Shown: piece by piece, positions 35,327-43,953 of the stretch
Numbering within the stretch: the stretch's first letter is position 1
Layout: the number at the start of each line of letters is the position of its first letter
Source of the DNA: Lunatimonas lonarensis
Lineage (GTDB): Bacteria; Bacteroidota; Bacteroidia; Cytophagales; Cyclobacteriaceae
DNA length: 64,000 nt
Direction: 5' to 3'
NCBI RefSeq assembly: GCF_000390185.1
Contig: NZ_AQHR01000114.1
Span: 1-64,000, forward strand
Made by a program: the position numbers and the translations under genes
The notes under the pieces: generated by a model
What the model saw: the letters and a program-made list of their open reading frames with translations, nothing else
The model's database searches: none
What the model was told of the DNA's origin: nothing

Positions 35327-35758
35327 ATGTTTTCCAAAGCCTGCAAATATGCCATCAACGCCATGATCTACATGGCAACCCTTCCAGAAGGGGCAGAGAA
35401 AGCAGGTCTGAAAGAAATCTCCAAAGCGATCAACTCTCCAGAGGCTTTTACCGCAAAAATCCTTCAGCAATTGGTAAAAGACAACTTACTGGAGTCTTCC
35501 AAAGGTCCTCATGGAGGATTTTCCATTCTTGGCAAACCTGAATCGGTAATGATAGCCGATATAGTTGCCAGTATTGATGGAGACATGCTCTTTACCGGAT
35601 GTGCGTTAGGATTAAAAAAGTGTTCGGAAGACCATCCCTGCCCCGTCCATCATAAGTTTAAAGCCATAAAAGAACACCTCACAGGAATGTTGATGACGAC
35701 CAATCTCAAAGACATAGCTCTAAAAGTCAACGCCGGTGACAGCTTTCTGAAATACTAA
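35327..35758 (+). CDS. Rrf2-family Fe-S transcriptional regulator, copy B
   Basis: 143-residue Rrf2/NsrR-type regulator. Winged helix with FTAKILQQLVKDNLL (41-55) and KGPHGGF (59-65); cluster cysteines Cys92, Cys99 and Cys105 (GCALGLKKCSEDHPC). The ATG at 35327 (MFSKAC) is used; a TTG 21 bases earlier lies inside the operator and is unlikely. It is followed 47 bases later by a RIC gene and then a HAHSH membrane protein gene. Closest in this window to copy C (MLSKACGYAINAMIYVASLP against MFSKACKYAINAMIYMATLP), which heads the same gene order. Confidence 0.92.
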   Translation: MFSKACKYAINAMIYMATLPEGAEKAGLKEISKAINSPEAFTAKILQQLVKDNLLESSKGPHGGFSILGKPESVMIADIVASIDGDMLFTGCALGLKKCSEDHPCPVHHKFKAIKEHLTGMLMTTNLKDIALKVNAGDSFLKY

Positions 35759-35805
35759 AAAAATTTAGACAAATAAAGGACAAAATACTCTTTAAATAAA
35801 AACAC

Positions 35806-36528
35806 ATGTTACAAGAACTCGCTAATAAAAAAGTAGGAAGCATTGTCGCAGACAACTTCAAAACTGCCCAAGTATTCACCAATTACGGCATTGATTTTTG
35901 CTGTAAAGGCGGTATCAAACTAACGGATGCCTGTGAAAAGAATAATATCTCCTTGGAGGCAATTATCGAAGATCTGGAAAAAGCTGTGATCGTTTCGGAT
36001 GATGTGCACTACTTAGATTTTAACCTTACCAAGTTGATAGATCATATCATTGAAACGCATCACTATTATGTGGAGCGGACCATCCCTACGCTGAAAGCTT
36101 ATTTGACCAAACTATCGGCTGTTCATGGAGACAGACATCCCGAACTACATGAAATTACTTATGAGTTTATGCAGTCAGCCGATGCGCTGACCACACACAT
36201 GAAGAAGGAAGAATTGATTTTGTTTCCTTTTATCAAAGCCATGGAAGAGGCCAATAGAAGTCAATTCCCGCTTTCTCAGCCACATTTTGGCGACATAGCC
36301 AATCCTATTGCAATGATGGAACATGAGCATGATACAGAAGGAGAACGTTTTCGGAAGATTTCTGCATTGTCCAATACCTATACATGTCCACCTGATGGCT
36401 GTCAAACCTACCGGGTAGCATTTGCCATGCTTCAAGAGTTTGAGCAAGATTTGCACACCCACATTCATTTGGAAAATAATATCCTTTTCCCTAAAGCACA
36501 AACACTTTATTCCAAGCTGATTGCTTAA
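35806..36528 (+). CDS. ric: Iron-sulfur cluster repair di-iron protein RIC (ScdA/YtfE), copy 1
   Basis: Protein that repairs iron-sulfur clusters damaged by NO or oxidants. 240 residues: N-terminal DUF542 domain with the conserved YGIDFCCKGG (Cys32, Cys33) and a C-terminal hemerythrin domain with repeated His/Glu ligands (DHIIETHHYYVE near 79-90, MKKEELILFPF, EHEHDTEGERFRKI, HLENNILFP near 224-232). It lies 47 bases after Rrf2 copy B and 6 bases before the HAHSH protein gene. A degenerate Rrf2-type motif GGACAAAATACTCT lies at 35778-35791. A second RIC is at 42307-43032. Confidence 0.95.
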   Translation: MLQELANKKVGSIVADNFKTAQVFTNYGIDFCCKGGIKLTDACEKNNISLEAIIEDLEKAVIVSDDVHYLDFNLTKLIDHIIETHHYYVERTIPTLKAYLTKLSAVHGDRHPELHEITYEFMQSADALTTHMKKEELILFPFIKAMEEANRSQFPLSQPHFGDIANPIAMMEHEHDTEGERFRKISALSNTYTCPPDGCQTYRVAFAMLQEFEQDLHTHIHLENNILFPKAQTLYSKLIA

Positions 36529-36534
36529 TTCTCC

Positions 36535-37881
36535 ATGAATACTGCACCAAGACATATAGAAAAAAGGCTTTTACTCAGCAATTCTTTACCTAAGAGTTGG
36601 ATGACTTGGGCAGTATTCTTTTTCCTTATAGCATCTCTGTTTGGTTTACTCATGCGACTATTTTTTATCAGCGATGTACCCGAGTTTCTAACATATAAAA
36701 ATATTCTTCATGCACATTCCCATACAGCTTTGCTGGGTTGGGGATTCTTACTGGTCTCGGGAATATTGACCTTTACGTTCATTACAGATCCTTCAAAATT
36801 AACACGGTATAAAGTATTACTCATACTTCTTGTCCTTTCTACCTTTGGGATGGCCATTGCCTTTCCTGTAGAAGGATATGGATTATTCAGTATTGTGTTC
36901 TCAACGATACATTTACTCCTCAGCTATGTTTTCACTTACTTTTTCTTTCAGGACCTCAAGGATAGAAAACCAACACTGGCCATTCGTCTGATCAAATTCA
37001 GTCTGATTTGGCTGCTAGTTTCCAGCCTAGGTCTTTGGGCAATTGCTCCCGTTGGTGCTATCCTGGGTAAGTTGCATCCCTTATACTTTATGTCTGTGCA
37101 ATGGTTTCTACACTTTCAGTTGAATGGCTGGTTTGTATATGCATTGCTAGGCTTATGGGTTCAGTACTTAGATGAAAAGGGAGCAACCCTAAGTATTCCT
37201 TCTTGGACAATTCCTGTACTACATATATCTCTTCTATTGACCTATGCGCTTTCAGTGGCTTGGAGCAGCCCCATTCATGGTTTATTTGCTTTAAATGCCA
37301 TAGGGGTATTATTACAAGCACTGGCCTATTGGTTTTTTATCAAAGGAATGCTTACACTCCTTTCCAGCAGTTATCGGTTCCCGAGCAGTTGGGCGGACAA
37401 ATTATTGTGGATTGGAATCATCAGCCTGATGGCAAAAGCACTTATACAGTCTGCTCTGATCATCCCAGACGTTGCAACTATTGTTTACACCATCCGCAAT
37501 TATGTGATAGGCTTTGTCCACTTAGTTATGCTTGGTGCCATAACTTTTGGTCTTGGCGCTATCGCCATCAAAAAGCAATGGCTTGAAAAATCCTCTCTCA
37601 GTAAAATAGGTTGGTTGATTGTATCAATTGCTTTTATCAGTTCGGAGGCACTGATTCTACTACAAGGAACCTTCTTCTGGGCCAAACTCGGCTTTATTCC
37701 TGCCTATCATCAATTGATTTTTTGGTCATCTGCTTTATTCCCAATTGGCTTAATTATCCTATTGATCGCTCAGCTTTCAGCATCAAATACCTACGAATAC
37801 CATAAACCTACCCCTATAAATCAACATCAAACAAAAAACAAACACTGCCACGTTTTATTCTTGGGCATAAGCTACTTATAA
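36535..37881 (+). CDS. HAHSH-motif multi-pass membrane protein, distantly haem-copper oxidase-like
   Basis: 448-residue integral membrane protein with about 12 helices. The most distinctive motif is ILHAHSHTALLGWGF (His59, His61, His63), with further His in LHPLYFM, WFLHFQLNGW and FVHLVMLGAI. Such His-bearing helices recall subunit I of haem-copper oxidases and NO reductases, or NnrS, but not enough ligands are recognisable to assign it. It lies 6 bases after ric, so it is probably co-expressed in NO or cluster stress. A fragment of a homologue survives beside the second ric gene (42102-42248). The last 25 residues (after ASNTYEYHK) are hydrophilic and then hydrophobic and may be non-native. 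Confidence 0.6.
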   Translation: MNTAPRHIEKRLLLSNSLPKSWMTWAVFFFLIASLFGLLMRLFFISDVPEFLTYKNILHAHSHTALLGWGFLLVSGILTFTFITDPSKLTRYKVLLILLVLSTFGMAIAFPVEGYGLFSIVFSTIHLLLSYVFTYFFFQDLKDRKPTLAIRLIKFSLIWLLVSSLGLWAIAPVGAILGKLHPLYFMSVQWFLHFQLNGWFVYALLGLWVQYLDEKGATLSIPSWTIPVLHISLLLTYALSVAWSSPIHGLFALNAIGVLLQALAYWFFIKGMLTLLSSSYRFPSSWADKLLWIGIISLMAKALIQSALIIPDVATIVYTIRNYVIGFVHLVMLGAITFGLGAIAIKKQWLEKSSLSKIGWLIVSIAFISSEALILLQGTFFWAKLGFIPAYHQLIFWSSALFPIGLIILLIAQLSASNTYEYHKPTPINQHQTKNKHCHVLFLGISYL

Positions 37882-38169
37882 GATCATGGGAAACAAGCAG
37901 AAACCATATCTCGCATGCTGCGTGGCTATTACAGTCTTTTGGGAGCTTTAATATGTGAAATAGCCTCTTGCGGGTTTATAGGGCCGAGCACCTCTGGTTA
38001 ATTAAGGCACACAGATTCTTTGAAGTTTTTCACAAAAATAAGTAGCTTCAAGGGTTCAAAAAATAGTCTCAATCCACGCTACGTTGTTTAAGCAAAGACA
38101 TTCGTTCAAACCGACCCAATTTAAATTTTTACTTCAATTCAATTCATTCTCTTTACCAACCCAAAATAT

Positions 38170-39594
38170 ATGAACGATTCCTGCAAGGTAGGCCTGATGG
38201 GCATAGGATTAGATACCTATTGGCCTCAATTTCCCGAACTCAAACCCAAGCTGGCACAGAACCAGTCCCGTATCCGGAAAGAACTGGAAGGGTCCGGAGT
38301 AACGGTTGTGGATGTGGGCATATTAGACAAGCAGGAACAGGCGTTGCCTATTGCCGCCAACTTCAGGAAGGAGGACATTGATGTGCTGTTTGTAAATATT
38401 TCCACCTACGCACTTTCGCAAATTGTACTGCCGGTCCTTCAGCAACTCAAAACACACGTGGTATTATTGAATATTTCTCCGTATGGCGAAATAGATTTTG
38501 ACCAATTTAATGGACTTCCTACCCGGGAACAAAGAACTGGCGCCTGGCTGGAACTTTGCCAAAGCTGCGTGGCTCCCGAATTGGCCAGTGTGCTACGCCG
38601 TGCCAACATTCCCTTCCAGTTGATCTCCGGCCATTTGGATGACCCGGAGGCCTGGGAGGAAGCCAAATCCATCATCCAAGCTGTCCGAATTACCAAATTC
38701 CTTCGGCAGACTAAGCTGGGTTTAATTGGCAATTACTACTCCGGTATGATGGACGTCTACAGTGACATCACCCAGCTCAGTAGTTTTCTGGGGCACCAAA
38801 ACCACTTGTTGGAATTCGGTATGATCAAGAAATATCGAAAAGAATGTACCGATTCTGAAGTAAAAAATAAGTTGGATGAGTTTCACGAAACCTTCGATGT
38901 ATCTACTGAGTGCAGCGGGTATGAATTGGAACGTGCTGCCAGAACCTCGCTGGCGTTGGACTTTCTGGTAAAGGAACACGGTCTGGGATGCATTGCCTAT
39001 TACTTTGAAGGGCAGGGAGACGACGAATACCTGGATCTGGTTACCTCCCTGATACCGGGACTGACCCTGTTGACAGGCAGGAACGTACCTTGCGCCGGTG
39101 AATTTGAGGTCAAGAACGCACTGGCCATGAAGATCATGGATCTACTGGGCAGTGGGGGTTCCTTTTCGGAGTTTTACGCCATCGATTACCAAAAAAACAT
39201 AATTCTTTTGGGACACGATGGGCCTGCTCATTTTGCCATTGCCGACGGTAAAGTGGGCTTGGTTCCCTTGGGCGTGTACCACGGGAAACCCGGCAAAGGG
39301 CTTTCCATACAAATGCAGGTAAAACCCGGCCCTATCACCATGTTGTCGGTTTGCCAGGGCTTTGACGGTAAGGTGTTTTTTCTCTACGCCGAAGGGGAAG
39401 CCATTGAGGGGCCGACGTTTCAGATCGGCAACACCAATTCACAGTACAGGTTTCCCCTTTCCGCAAAGAACTTCATCACCCAGTGGTCACTGGCGGGGCC
39501 GTCCCACCATTGTGCGATCGGGACAGGCCGACAGGGTCATGTGATCGAACAGATGGCCAAGCTGCTAGGCCTATCCTGTATAAAGATTTGCTGA
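38170..39594 (+). CDS. L-fucose/L-arabinose isomerase-family protein
   Basis: 474-residue sugar isomerase-like protein resembling the L-arabinose isomerase (AraA) family, e.g. LMGIGLDTYWPQFPELKPKL at the start and ISGHLDDPEAWEEA near 155-168. The usual catalytic Glu/His region appears as GDDEYLDLVTS and CAGEFEVKNALAMKIMD (about 305-323). The nearby rhaT gene suggests a deoxy- or pentose sugar substrate, but which is not decidable. From here on the sequence is richer in G+C than the genes before. The protein looks complete. Confidence 0.75.
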   Translation: MNDSCKVGLMGIGLDTYWPQFPELKPKLAQNQSRIRKELEGSGVTVVDVGILDKQEQALPIAANFRKEDIDVLFVNISTYALSQIVLPVLQQLKTHVVLLNISPYGEIDFDQFNGLPTREQRTGAWLELCQSCVAPELASVLRRANIPFQLISGHLDDPEAWEEAKSIIQAVRITKFLRQTKLGLIGNYYSGMMDVYSDITQLSSFLGHQNHLLEFGMIKKYRKECTDSEVKNKLDEFHETFDVSTECSGYELERAARTSLALDFLVKEHGLGCIAYYFEGQGDDEYLDLVTSLIPGLTLLTGRNVPCAGEFEVKNALAMKIMDLLGSGGSFSEFYAIDYQKNIILLGHDGPAHFAIADGKVGLVPLGVYHGKPGKGLSIQMQVKPGPITMLSVCQGFDGKVFFLYAEGEAIEGPTFQIGNTNSQYRFPLSAKNFITQWSLAGPSHHCAIGTGRQGHVIEQMAKLLGLSCIKIC

Positions 39595-39703
39595 ACTTGA
39601 TTGAAAGATCGCTTAATTCATGGTATAAAACCCGTCGTATCAATACGTGTTGGTCAAGCGAACCGAAGACCCGACGGACTAACTGTTTGACTCACTATAT
39701 TGT

Positions 39704-40723
39704 ATGATTGTTGGAATTGTATTGCATGCCCTCGGGGGATTTGCTGCCGGTAGCTTTTATATCCCCATAGCCCGGATAAAGAACTGGAAATGGGAATCCG
39801 GATGGATAATCAGTGGGGTATTCGCTTGGCTGATAACTCCTTGGCTGGTGGCCTTTCTTACAGTCCCCGACCTGGGAGGACTTTGGGGAAATGTCAGTTG
39901 GGGCGGTTTGTTTTGGCCCTTTTTCTTTGGGATTCTCTGGGGCATTGGTGGACTTACCTTCGGACTCACCATGCGTTACCTGGGGATTTCATTGGGGATG
40001 GCCATTGCCCTGGGTTTTTCCGCGTTGTTTGGCACACTTATCCCCCCACTTTACGAAGGTCGTTTATTGGCAAGTCTGGCGGAGAAACCGCTGGTGATTC
40101 CAGGTGTGCTGCTTTGTTTCATAGGCATAGTGATCGCCGGTCTGGCGGGAGCCAGAAAGGAAAAAGAACTTAGCAAAGAACAAAAGCAGGCCAGCGTCAA
40201 AGAGGCGAACTTTCCCCTTGGCATACTGGTGGCCACAGTTTCGGGTATTATGAGTGCCTGTTTTGCCTTTGGATTGGCGGCGGGCACGGAGGTAGCAGAT
40301 GTGGCGTTGGCACAGGGCACTCCCACCCTTTGGCAAAGCAACCCGGTGCTGATTTTGGTGATGCTGGGCGGTTTTGTGACCAATTTTCTCTGGTGCCTGG
40401 GGCTGAACATCAAAAACCGCTCCTTTCAGGACTACACCAAGGTGCAGCCCTTGACCAAAAATTACCTGCTCGCCGGCACAGCCGGAATCGTCTGGTACCA
40501 TCAGTTTATGTTTTATGGAATGGGATCAAGTTTTCTGGGTAGGGATTTGGACTTTGTAGGCTGGACACTGCACATGGCATTTATCATTATGTTCAGCAAT
40601 TTTTGGGGCCTTTACTTCAAAGAATGGAAAGGGGTTAGCAAACAGACCAAAAGAACGCTGTATCTTGGTCTTGCTACTATCTTGACGGCCATGTTGTTCT
40701 TCGGCTTAGCCACCAGGGGCTAA
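39704..40723 (+). CDS. rhaT: RhaT-type L-rhamnose/proton symporter
   Basis: 339-residue membrane transporter with about ten hydrophobic segments, of the drug/metabolite superfamily. The opening (GIVLHALGGFAAGSFYIPIARIKNWKWESGW, spread over 4-34) and EVADVALAQGTPTLWQSNP near 197-215 are typical of RhaT, which imports L-rhamnose with protons. It follows the isomerase gene by 109 bases. No rhamnose kinase or aldolase gene is in the window, so the exact sugar is inferred from family alone. Confidence 0.85.
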   Translation: MIVGIVLHALGGFAAGSFYIPIARIKNWKWESGWIISGVFAWLITPWLVAFLTVPDLGGLWGNVSWGGLFWPFFFGILWGIGGLTFGLTMRYLGISLGMAIALGFSALFGTLIPPLYEGRLLASLAEKPLVIPGVLLCFIGIVIAGLAGARKEKELSKEQKQASVKEANFPLGILVATVSGIMSACFAFGLAAGTEVADVALAQGTPTLWQSNPVLILVMLGGFVTNFLWCLGLNIKNRSFQDYTKVQPLTKNYLLAGTAGIVWYHQFMFYGMGSSFLGRDLDFVGWTLHMAFIIMFSNFWGLYFKEWKGVSKQTKRTLYLGLATILTAMLFFGLATRG

Positions 40724-40944
40724 CGAAACAGGCAACGGCCTAAAAATATCTATTGGTCCTAAAAACAGGTGCTACCCAGTCATTGTTATACATTCGTGTT
40801 GGCGTAAGTCAACCGGTAATAGCATGAGAAGAGACCAATTTCCACGTAGCTTACTTTCTGGCGTTACAGGCACCAAATTTGGGCTGTTCGGGGGAATTGT
40901 CGCATTTATTTACGAATTTTGCAGCGCAAAAAATTCCTAATGGC

Positions 40945-42003
40945 ATGAACTACAGAGGGGCAGTATATACGTGGCTGATCACCGGCTGTGTGATGGTATT
41001 GATGATGGTTGTCGTAGGAGGGATTACCCGACTTACGCAATCCGGTTTATCTATGGTTCGTTGGGAGCCTATTATCGGTACCCTCCCACCCTTGACCGAA
41101 GAAAAGTGGCAGCAGGAGTTTGAGGCCTATCAGGCCACTCCTGAGTATAAAGTGTACAACAACCATTTTTCGCTGGACGACTTCAAGGGGATTTACTTTT
41201 GGGAATATGTACATCGATTGCTGGGGCGCATAGTGGGACTGGTCTTTTTGATCCCAGCTATTTTCTTCTGGCGGAAAGGTGCCTTTGACGGACGCATGAA
41301 AAAGCAGGTGGTCATCATATTCTTTGGCGGTCTTTTCCAGGGTGTGCTGGGTTGGTACATGGTAAAGAGTGGCTTGGTGGACCGGCCGCATGTAAGCCAT
41401 TTCCGCCTCGCCGCACACCTATCCACCGCGCTTGCACTTGCTGCCTATATATTCTGGGTTTCCCTCGAGTGGAAACCCTTCAAACAAATCCATGCCCCGG
41501 AAATCAGAAAGTGGAGCATAGGACTGCTTGTTGTGCTGGGCATACAGATTGTCTATGGTGCCTTTGTAGCTGGCCTGAAGGCCGGAAAAATGTACAATAC
41601 CTTTCCGAAAATGGGCCGCACATGGTTTCCGAATGAAATCACAACTGCCTTTGATATCCATGGGTGGATGGCGGTGATCGAAAATGGCATCCCGATCCAG
41701 TTGATTCACCGGTACCTAGCCTACTTGGTGGTAGGTATGGTAGTATGGGTTGCATGGTCGATCTACAAAAAGCATAAGGGTTTACAGCCAGCAGCCCTGT
41801 TATTGGTTGCCCTTGTGACAGTCCAGTTTTTACTGGGTGTATTTACCTTGCTCTATGCAGTACCTGTAAGCTTGGGTGTATTGCATCAGCTGGGAGCGGT
41901 GTTTCTCTTGCTGGGTGTTATCTACCTCATCAAAAAGACCTCCAGGGTGACCGGAAACAAGGCAACGAAACCCGCTGAAGCCACGCAGGCACTTGCCTAC
42001 TAG
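40945..42003 (+). CDS. ctaA: Haem A synthase CtaA
   Basis: COX15/CtaA protein that oxidises haem O to haem A for terminal oxidases. From the ATG at 40945 it has 352 residues and eight helices. The four haem-ligand His regions are visible: EYVHRLLGRIVGL, RLAAHLSTAL, QLIHRYLAYLVV and LGVLHQLGAVFLLL. The upstream TTG at 40879 is not used because the added residues are not membrane-like or conserved. It stands apart from ctaB or oxidase genes here. Its presence shows the organism also respires oxygen. Confidence 0.93.
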   Translation: MNYRGAVYTWLITGCVMVLMMVVVGGITRLTQSGLSMVRWEPIIGTLPPLTEEKWQQEFEAYQATPEYKVYNNHFSLDDFKGIYFWEYVHRLLGRIVGLVFLIPAIFFWRKGAFDGRMKKQVVIIFFGGLFQGVLGWYMVKSGLVDRPHVSHFRLAAHLSTALALAAYIFWVSLEWKPFKQIHAPEIRKWSIGLLVVLGIQIVYGAFVAGLKAGKMYNTFPKMGRTWFPNEITTAFDIHGWMAVIENGIPIQLIHRYLAYLVVGMVVWVAWSIYKKHKGLQPAALLLVALVTVQFLLGVFTLLYAVPVSLGVLHQLGAVFLLLGVIYLIKKTSRVTGNKATKPAEATQALAY

Positions 42004-42101
42004 CCAAGAAATCCTAGGTTTTTCATATCGTAGCGAACGCCCGTTGAACCCAGCCAAACGAGTGTTTCCTGAGCGAACAGGAGGTTCTCGGATTCCACAA
42101 A

Positions 42102-42248
42102 TCCCAACGCCAAGTGGGAATGCGTGTGTAGCAGAAAGGTAAAATCCAGCGCATTTGGCAGATTACCTATGAAAAAAACCGCAGGCACAACCCATAAAGG
42201 ATAGCCACCAAAAAAAGAGAAAACTGCCCAGCGCACCCAACACCGAAT
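42102..42248 (-). pseudogene. Remnant of a HAHSH membrane protein gene
   Basis: On the minus strand, directly after the second ric gene, a short frame reads CWVRWAVFSFF ... FIGNLPNALDF ... LLHTHSHLAL. This aligns without gaps to residues 22-67 of the intact HAHSH protein (SWMTWAVFFFL ... FISDVPEFL ... ILHAHSHTAL): the WAVF and H-x-HSH motifs are the same 34 residues apart. After HTHSHLALG the similarity ends and a stop follows at 42000. So this is the truncated start of a homologue in the same position as in the 35-38 kb module. The remainder of 42004-42306 shows no gene. Confidence 0.7.
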
Positions 42249-42306
42249 CAAACTCCTCGAACCAACCTTACTTGGCAGGCCAGGGTACCGGGCTGGGTGT
42301 ATGGGG

Positions 42307-43032
42307 TTAAACAGATTCATTTAACCGGGCAAACAATTTTTTTGCTTTTGGAAAGAGGATATTATTTTCAAGGTGAATGTGGGTGTGCAGGTCTTCTTCA
42401 AATTCCTTTAACATCGCATAAGCTACCCGGTAAGTCTGGCAGCCATCGGAAGGGGTTTCATACCCATTACTCAACGCTGAAATCCTGCGAAATCGCTCTC
42501 CCTCAGTATCATGTTCATGTTCCATCAGGTCGATGGGAATATCGATGTGGACAAAATGTGGTGGTGAAAGGCTGAATCCTTTTTCATCTGCCGATCGCAT
42601 AGCCTTTATGTAAGGAAAGAGAATAAGCTCTTCTTTCTTCATATGAACAGTTAGGCCATCAATCGCTTCCATAAAGAGATCCTTTATGACATGCAGCTCC
42701 GGATGCCTATCTCCGTGAACAGATGCCAGTTTTTGGAGGTAGGTACGCAAAGGCGGAACGGTGTTTTCAATATAACTGTGATGGGTGGACACAATGTGAT
42801 CGATCAGGGAATTTAGGGACAGATTGATATAGTGCACATCGTCGGGAAGTGACGACACAACCAGAAGGTCTTTCAGCAGCGGCTCCAGTGCCACACCGTT
42901 TATTTCACAGGCCTCCTGTACGCTGATACTTCCCTTACAACAAAAATCAATTCCATAAGCCGTAAATACCCGCGCTGTGCGAAAATTTTCAGCTACAATG
43001 CCTCCTACTTTTCGTTTTGACAATAGTTCCAT
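42307..43032 (-). CDS. Iron-sulfur cluster repair di-iron protein RIC, copy 2
   Basis: 241-residue paralogue of the RIC at 35806: DUF542 with YGIDFCCKGS (Cys31, Cys32), then hemerythrin ligands (DHIVSTHHSYIE, MKKEELILFPY, EHEHDTEGERFRRI, HLENNILFP). The two proteins are close, but this gene is far richer in G+C: 35 of 60 bases at 42841-42900 against 20 of 60 at 36001-36060 in copy 1. It follows Rrf2 copy C by 47 bases, the same spacing as in the other module. Probably the resident version. Confidence 0.94.
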   Translation of the reverse strand: MELLSKRKVGGIVAENFRTARVFTAYGIDFCCKGSISVQEACEINGVALEPLLKDLLVVSSLPDDVHYINLSLNSLIDHIVSTHHSYIENTVPPLRTYLQKLASVHGDRHPELHVIKDLFMEAIDGLTVHMKKEELILFPYIKAMRSADEKGFSLSPPHFVHIDIPIDLMEHEHDTEGERFRRISALSNGYETPSDGCQTYRVAYAMLKEFEEDLHTHIHLENNILFPKAKKLFARLNESV

Positions 43033-43079
43033 AGTTTATTATATTAAAATGTTGCCACCAATTAGTAACTCATGATCTT

Positions 43080-43511
43080 TCAATGTTTTAGGAAGCCCAA
43101 GCCTGTGTTGACCCGCTCGGCCACATCCGAGAGACCGGTAGTCAACAACATGCAGGAGAGGCGCTCCCGGATAACCTTGAATTTATAGTGAACAGCACAA
43201 GGGTGATTTTCAGAGCATTTACGAAGCCCAAGGGCACAACCGGAAAAGAGGGCGCCCCCATAGATACTCGATACAATCTGACCTAGCATAATCTGCGAGG
43301 CACTGCCCTTTATAGCAAACCCACCATTTGGACCCTTCGTGGAAACAAGCAATGAATCCTTTACCAATGCCTGAAGAATCTTTCCCGTAAAGGCTTCCGG
43401 AGAGTTGATTGCCTTCGCGATATCCCTCAGTCTGGCCCGCTGCCGCTTGGCTGGCAGGGAGGCAACGTATATCATGGCGTTTATGGCATACCCGCAGGCC
43501 TTGGACAACAT
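43080..43511 (-). CDS. Rrf2-family Fe-S transcriptional regulator, copy C
   Basis: 143-residue Rrf2/NsrR-type regulator with FTGKILQALVKDSLL (41-55), KGPNGGF and cysteines Cys92, Cys99 and Cys105 (GCALGLRKCSENHPC), the same residue numbers as copies A and B. It heads a leftward module Rrf2-ric-remnant. A perfect GGACAAATATATCC motif lies 17 bases before the ATG, with a second related motif 31 bases further upstream. Three paralogous regulators sharing one operator type raises the possibility of cross-talk. Confidence 0.92.
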   Translation of the reverse strand: MLSKACGYAINAMIYVASLPAKRQRARLRDIAKAINSPEAFTGKILQALVKDSLLVSTKGPNGGFAIKGSASQIMLGQIVSSIYGGALFSGCALGLRKCSENHPCAVHYKFKVIRERLSCMLLTTGLSDVAERVNTGLGFLKH

Positions 43512-43953
43512 CCCCGGTTCGTTTTATAGGACAAATATATCCTTTTTTTTATGTTTTAAGGACAGTTTTGTCTTTAATTATTTTTTTACAAAGGTCCAAA
43601 AACCTCCTCCTAGTCTCCCATCCTACAAATCCAACAGGCTGCAAAAAGGAAATTGGGTACATCTCCTTATCATAATGATCGGTTTTTCAGCGGCTGGGGC
43701 ATTTGATGACCTAGACGATCAAGATTCCGGAAAACTACTTATGGTAATCGAAAGCACTAAGAGGGATTTTGACGAGTTTGATCGGTTGGAATATCGAGTA
43801 GTGAGCAAAGATGGGGAATTGGTAAGGTGATTTCAGATGGTTGTATTTTAAAAAAATAAGGCTGATATTAAGCGGAAAATCAATTTGTCGGAGATTAATC
43901 CGATGGTTCACTTCTTTTGAACAGATGCTTTTATAGTCCAAAACCTTGATTTG
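43512..43953. promoter_or_regulatory. Intergenic region with paired Rrf2-type operators
   Basis: 442 bases between Rrf2 copy C (leftward) and a DUF5687 permease (rightward). GGACAAATATATCC at 43529-43542 and GGACAGTTTTGTCT at 43560-43573 have starts 31 bases apart and stand before Rrf2 copy C. A small frame at 43675-43830 (51 residues, acidic, MIGFSAAGAFDDLDDQDSGK...) has no recognisable relatives; it could be a tiny gene or a leftover. Nothing else is evident. Confidence 0.55.

Noticed and set aside
40064-40501. A 145-codon minus-strand frame inside rhaT
   Set aside because: Antisense shadow of a well-supported transporter gene.
43405-43830. A 141-codon plus-strand open frame
   Set aside because: Its first part is antisense to Rrf2 copy C and crosses the operator region; only the last 51 codons are outside, and they have no recognisable relatives.
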